From Dactylellina haptotyla (taxonomy: Eukaryota; Ascomycota; Orbiliomycetes; Orbiliales; Orbiliaceae): 64,000 bases of DNA. The notes beneath the pieces are model-generated. The model did no database searches. It had not been told where the DNA came from and was given only the letters and a program-made list of their open reading frames with translations. The stretch spans positions 1,488,001-1,552,000 of the forward strand of contig CM062381.1 of the NCBI GenBank assembly GCA_031310005.1, read 5' to 3'. Shown here one piece after another: positions 58,402 to 64,000 of this stretch. Both the position numbers and the translations under genes were made by a program. Each line of letters begins with the position of its first letter. Position 1 is the first letter of the stretch.

Positions 58402-61400
58402 ATGGCGGGCTTACCACCTCCGCCAGGATGGTCCGGTTCGATGATGGCGGGAGCACCCCCGGGACCTAGTGTTCCGCTCACAGCTCCACCGCCTCCGGGT
58501 TATCGCCCTCCCGCCGACCCCCAGGCGGTGAAGCTGGAACAGAAGAAGAAGGAGTGGTTAAGGACTCAGAAGAGTCGCTTTGGAGAGAAGAGGAAGGGTG
58601 GCTTTGTCGAGGTAGGGCGCCGTACCTCATATCGTTGTTCGAACCGATTGCTGACAGTTACTGCTCAGACTCAAAAGAGTGACATGCCACCGGAACATTT
58701 ACGAAAGATTGTTAAAGATATTGGAGATGTCAGCCAGAAGAAATTCTCGGCTGATAAGCGGGCGTATCTTGGTAGTTTGAAATACATGGTAAGACTCTCC
58801 CTCCATTTCCTATGTCCTTCTGAGGTTGCGAGGAAGTTGTGTACGCTAAACAGGTCCCCTTTGTGGATTGTTTCTCTGTGAAAAGGCGTACGACCCAGTA
58901 TACACGCGACTAACTTGAACTACTTGACTTTTTATAGCCACATGCCGTACTTAAGCTGCTGGAAAACATGCCCATGCCCTGGGAATCCCAACGTGAAGTT
59001 AGGGTTCTCTACCACGTCAACGGCTGTCTCACCCTGGTCAACGAAGTCCCTCGAGTAATACCACCGGTTTTCGAAGCGCAATGGGCGACGATGTGGACGG
59101 TAATGAGGCGAGAGAAAGCAGACCGACGACATTTCAAACGTATGCGGTTTCCAGTTTTCGACGACGAAGAACCGCCACTGTCGTATAGCGAGAACATCGA
59201 GGATGTCGAACCTCTGGAGCCGATTCAAATGGATCTCGATGAAGTAGAAGATGAGCACGTGTACGACTGGTTCTACGACCATCGTCCCTTGGTTGACACG
59301 CCCCACGTCAACGGCCCAAGCTACAAGAAGTGGAATCTCGACCTGCCTCAGATGGCCAACTTGTATCGATTGTCCCATCAGCTTTTGAGCGATGTCAACG
59401 ACCACAACTACTTCTATCTCTTCGATAGAGAATCGTTCTTCACAGCTAAAGCTTTGAATGTTGCCATTCCTGGGGGACCTCGGTTCGAACCGCTGTACAA
59501 GGACATTGATACGAACGAAGATTTTGGAGAGTTCAACGCTATCGAACGTATTATCTTCCGCGCCCCAATCAGGACGGAGTATAAAGTGGCGTTCCCATAT
59601 CTGTACAACTCTCTACCGCGTTCGGTGAGCATCTCGAGCTACCACGATCCGCAAGTCTGTTATGTTCGAGCCGACGACCCGGATCTTCCAGCATTCTACT
59701 TCGACCCAGTCATCGCCCCAATCAGTAGTAGAGAGGTTCGCGCCGCCAATGCTAGCGTGAGCATTGAGGATGACGTATTGGGACACGGGATCGATGAGGA
59801 TGACTTTGAGCTCCCGGATGAAGTGCAGCCGTTCCTTGAAGAAGAGGAGCTTTACACTGACAACACAGCAAGCGCCATCCAGCTCTGGTGGGCGCCGTTC
59901 CCCTTCAATAGACGCAGTGGGCGTATGGTCCGAGCCCAAGACATTCCAATGGTGAAGAATTGGTACTTGGAGCATGTGCCTGCAGGTCAGCCTGTGAAAG
60001 TCAGGGTATCTTACCAGAAACTGTTGAAGGGTTATGTCTTGAACGAGTTGCATTTCCGACCACCCAAGAGCCAGAACAAACAGAACCTCCTTCGCAGTTT
60101 GAGAGGAACCAAGTTCTTCCAGAGTACAACCATTGATTGGGTAGAAGCTGGTTTGCAAGTCGTCAGACAAGGTTTCAACGCCCTGCAGCTGCTCATTCAT
60201 CGCAAGAATTTGACATATCTCCATTTGGATTACAATTTCAACTTGAAACCAGTCAAGACCCTGACCACCAAGGAGAGAAAGAAGTCCCGTTTCGGCAATG
60301 CATTCCATCTGATGCGAGAAATTCTTCGACTTACCAAGCTCATCGTCGATGCTCAGGTTCAATACCGCTTGGGAAATATCGACGCCTTCCAGCTCGCTGA
60401 CGGTATCCTGTACGCATTCAACCATGTTGGCCAACTTACCGGTATGTACCGTTACAAGTACAAACTGATGAGACAAATCCGTGCTTGCAAAGATTTGAAG
60501 CATTTGATCTACTATCGCTTCAACGGTGGACCGGTTGGAAAGGGCCCTGGATGCGGTTTCTGGGCTCCAGCATGGCGTGTTTGGCTGTTCTTCCTTCGGG
60601 GTATCATCCCTCTTCTTGAACGCTGGCTTGGAAACTTGCTTGCTCGTCAATTCGAAGGAAGACACTCAAAGGGTGTAGCAAAGACTGTTACCAAGCAACG
60701 TGTGGAATCGCATTTCGACTTGGAACTCAGAGCTAGCGTTATGGCCGATTTAACAGACATGATGCCTGAAGGTATCAAACAAAACAAGGTCAACGTCGTT
60801 CTCGCCCACTTGTCTGAAGCTTGGAGATGTTGGAAGTCGAACATTCCATGGAAAGTTCCTGGCTTGCCTGCACCTATTGAAAATGTCATCTTGCGTTATG
60901 TAAAGGCAAAGGCTGATTGGTGGGTCAGCGTTGCCCATTACAATCGAGAACGTATTCGTCGAGGTGCAACTGTCGATAAAACTGTTGCCAAGAAGAATCT
61001 TGGTCGTCTTACCCGTCTTTGGCTCAAGGCAGAGCAAGAACGTCAACATAACTACCTCAAAGATGGTCCATACGTCTCTTCGGAGGAGGGTGTTGCTATC
61101 TATACAACCACTGTCCACTGGCTTGAGTCACGGAAGTTCTCGCCTATTCCGTTCCCATCTGTCTCTTATAAACATGATACAAAGATCCTCATCCTCGCCC
61201 TCGAACGGTTGCGAGAAGCATATTCCGTCAAAGGAAGATTGAACCAGAGCCAGAGAGAAGAGCTTGCTCTTATCGAACAAGCCTACGACTCTCCCGGGAC
61301 AACCTTAGCTAGGATCAAACGATTCTTACTGACCCAGAGAGCATTCAAAGAAGTTGGCATTGACATGAACGACAACTACTCCGACATCAATCCTGTCTAT

Positions 61401-64000
61401 GATGTCGAGCCAATCGAAAAGATCACAGACGCATATTTGGACCAATACCTCTGGTACCAGGCTGAACAACGACATTTGTTCCCCAACTGGATCAAGCCTT
61501 CGGATAGCGAGGTTCCTCCGCTGCTTGTCTACAAGTGGACTCAGGGTATCAACAATTTGAAGGACGTTTGGGAGACAAGTGATGGCGAATGCAACGTTTT
61601 GCTTGAGACGCAGCTCTCCAAGGTCGCGGAGAAGATCGATCTTACTCTTCTTAACCGTTTGCTTCGTCTAATTATGGACCACAACTTGGCTGATTACATC
61701 TCCGCGAAAAACAACGTCTCCTTGAACTATAAGGATATGAATCATACCAACACCTATGGTTTGATCCGTGGTCTCCAATTTTCCGCCTTCGTCTTCCAGT
61801 ATTACGGTTTGATTATTGATCTGCTGTTGCTCGGTCTTGAGCGCGCGACAGAAATTGCCGGCCCGCCAGGAGCCCCGAACGAATTCCTTCAGTTCAAAGA
61901 TGCAGCCACAGAAAGCGCGCATCCAATCCGTCTCTACACCAGATACATCGACAAGATTCACATCCTGTTTAGATTCTCGGCTGACGAGGCCCGAGACCTT
62001 ATCCAACGTTTCCTCACAGAACAGCCTGATCCAAATTTCGAGAATGTTATCGGATATAAGAACAAGAAGTGCTGGCCGCGCGACTCCCGTATGCGCTTAA
62101 TGCGTCACGACGTAAATTTGGGCAAGGCTGCTTGGTGGCTACTGGCAAACAGGCTGCCTCGCAGTATTACAACCATCGAATGGGATGAGACGTTTGCTAG
62201 CGTATACAGCAGAGATAACCCAAATCTTCTCTTCGCTATGTGTGGTTTCGAAGTCAGAATATTACCAATCTGCCGAAATCAGAACAATGAGTTCCCCGTC
62301 AAAGACAGCGTCTGGTCTCTTGTAAACAATTCTTCGAAGGAACGAACTGCCCACGCCTTTTTGAGAGTGACCGAAGAAGACGTTACCAAGTTCAACAATA
62401 GAATCCGTCAAATCCTCATGTCTTCGGGATCTACTACGTTCACGAAGATTGCAAATAAATGGAACACAAGTTTGATTGCCTTGTTCACGTATTACCGTGA
62501 AGCCGCCATCTCAACTACTGAGCTTCTTGACACTATTGTCAAGTGCGAGAACAAGATTCAAACTCGTGTTAAAATCGGATTGAACTCGAAGATGCCTTCT
62601 CGTTTTCCCCCAGCCGTCTTCTATACACCAAAGGAACTTGGAGGTCTGGGTATGATTTCCGGATCCCACATTCTTATTCCCACAAGCGATCGTCGTTGGT
62701 CCAAGCAAACCGATACCGGTATCAGCCATTTCCGCGCTGGTATGACCCATGACGAGGATACCCTCATTCCAAATATCTTCCGCTACCTGTCTCCTTGGGA
62801 AACGGAATTCATTGACTCCCAGAGAGTTTGGAGTGAGTACGCTATGAAGAGAGCAGAAGCCAACAATGCCGGTCGTCGTTTGACTCTCGAAGATCTGGAG
62901 GACTCCTGGGACCGAGGTATTCCTCGTATTAACACTCTGTTCCAAAAGGACCGAAGCACGCTCGCTTTCGACAAAGGCTGGCGTGTTAGGATGATCTTCA
63001 AGCAGTACCAGATGATGCGTTCAGCACCGTTCTGGTGGACATCTGGCCGTCACGACGGAAAGCTCTGGAACCTGAATGCCTACCGAACCGACGTTATCCA
63101 AGCGCTTGGTGGTGTTGAAACCATCTTGGAGCACACTTTATTCAAGGCCACTGCTTTCCCGTCTTGGGAAGGTCTCTTCTGGGAACGAGCGTCTGGTTTC
63201 GAAGAATCCATGAAGTTCAAGAAGTTGACCAACGCCCAGAGATCCGGTTTGAACCAAATTCCCAACCGTCGTTTCACTCTGTGGTGGAGTCCTACAATCA
63301 ATCGTGCCAACGTCTATGTTGGTTTCGTCGTTCAGCTTGATTTGACGGGTATCTTTTTGCATGGTAAAATTCCAACATTAAAGATTTCTTTGATCCAGAT
63401 CTTCAGAGCCCATTTATGGCAGAAGATCCACGAGTCTACTACGTTCGATTTGTGCCAGGTTCTCGATCAAGAGATGGAAGCCTTGGGTATCGAGACTGTG
63501 CAGAAGGAAACCATCCATCCCAGAAAGTCTTACAAGATGAACAGCTCCGCCGCTGATATCTTACTCTTTGCGAATAACAAGTGGCAGGTTTCAAGACCAT
63601 CGCTGCTTCACGATACAAAGGACAACTATGAGACTACCGCCAACAAGTTCTGGGTTGACGTTCAGCTGCGTTACGGAGATTACGACAGTCACGATATTTC
63701 CCGTTACGTTAGAGCCAAGTTCTTGGACTACACGACCGACTCGCTCTCCATCTATCCCGCCCCCACTGGTTGCATGATTGCCATCGATTTGGCCTACAAT
63801 TTGTACGATGCGTACGGCAACTGGTTCCCTGGTATGAAGCAACTTATGCAACAGGCTATGGCAAAGATCATGAAGGCCAACCCAGCCTTGTACGTTTTGC
63901 GTGAACGTATTAGGAAAGGTCTTCAGTTGTATGCTTCAGAGTCGAACCAAGACTTCTTGAACTCCCAGAACTACTCGGAACTGTTCAGCAACCAAATCCA
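58402..64000 (+). CDS. PRP8: Pre-mRNA-processing-splicing factor 8 (PRP8), 3' end outside the window
   Basis: Exons 58402-58611, 58669-58788 and 58938 to the window end; about 1,797 residues of an expected 2,300-2,400 are visible. The Pro-rich start ([17 protein letters not shown]) is followed by [28 protein letters not shown] and FYDHRPL. Later come [20 protein letters not shown] and [23 protein letters not shown] of the reverse-transcriptase-like core, [15 protein letters not shown] and [24 protein letters not shown]8 is the U5 snRNP scaffold of the spliceosome active site. The RNase H-like and Jab1/MPN domains lie past the right edge. The third exon runs for over 5 kb without an intron or intein. 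Conservation leaves no doubt about identity. Confidence 0.98.

Noticed and set aside
1-64000. CRISPR arrays, 5S or large rRNA genes, U6 or other snRNA genes, biosynthetic gene cluster
   Set aside because: No spaced short repeats, rRNA or snRNA consensus, and no polyketide, peptide or terpene synthase genes were seen.

Overview
The window is nuclear DNA of a filamentous ascomycete (Pezizomycotina). The introns are short, mostly 50-120 nt, with GTAAGT/GTATGT donors and CTAAC/CTAAT branch points. The gene families are fungal or general eukaryotic (PRP8, Cactin, BuGZ, XLF, SAYSvFN, eS19, eL34), and both tRNA genes carry introns. I cannot place the class or genus from sequence alone. There are 18 protein genes I support well or fairly well, two weaker or partly ambiguous small secreted-protein models, and two tRNA genes. 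I see no CRISPR array, no rRNA gene and no recognisable intact transposon.

Layout. 1-1134 (-): BuGZ/ZNF207-like zinc-finger protein, cut by the window edge. 2273-4365 (-): a membrane-anchored alpha/beta hydrolase fused to a CX5R cysteine phosphatase. 6409-8952 (+): a 13-exon dihydroxy-acid dehydratase paralogue containing a 4-nt exon. 11077-12435 (+): a seven-span membrane protein. 13165-13250: tRNA-Lys(CTT).

14.1-26.6 kb holds five predicted secreted proteins: a 124-aa small protein, a 712-aa protein with an internal duplication, a GPI-type protein with three 8-cysteine repeats, a signal-peptide-bearing Vps62-like protein, and a two-domain cysteine-rich small protein. They are interleaved with eS19, a senescence/spartin-like protein and tRNA-Leu(CAG). 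Four of the five have a TATA box about 100-155 bp before the start codon.

28.4-34.3 kb: an intronless fungal protein of unknown role, a PIG3-type quinone oxidoreductase, and an unrecognised 532-aa protein. 36.0-39.3 kb: a SAYSvFN-domain membrane protein, then Cactin, a splicing factor. 41.5-43.2 kb: a forkhead transcription factor. It is preceded by about 1.25 kb with no ATG on the coding strand and followed by a T-rich tract of about 1.5 kb, which suggests a long, regulated transcript. 45.3-54.0 kb is a gene desert with only weak ORFs. 54.0-64.0 kb: XLF/Nej1-type end-joining factor (-), eL34 (-), and PRP8 (+, running off the right edge); eL34 and PRP8 share a divergent promoter region.

Most genes look independently transcribed. 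The functional themes visible are mRNA splicing (PRP8, Cactin, BuGZ), ribosome (eS19, eL34), and a secreted/cell-surface set in the 14-27 kb block. All gene models are read by eye from splice signals and reading frame. Most exon joins keep frame and restore known family motifs where a family is recognised.
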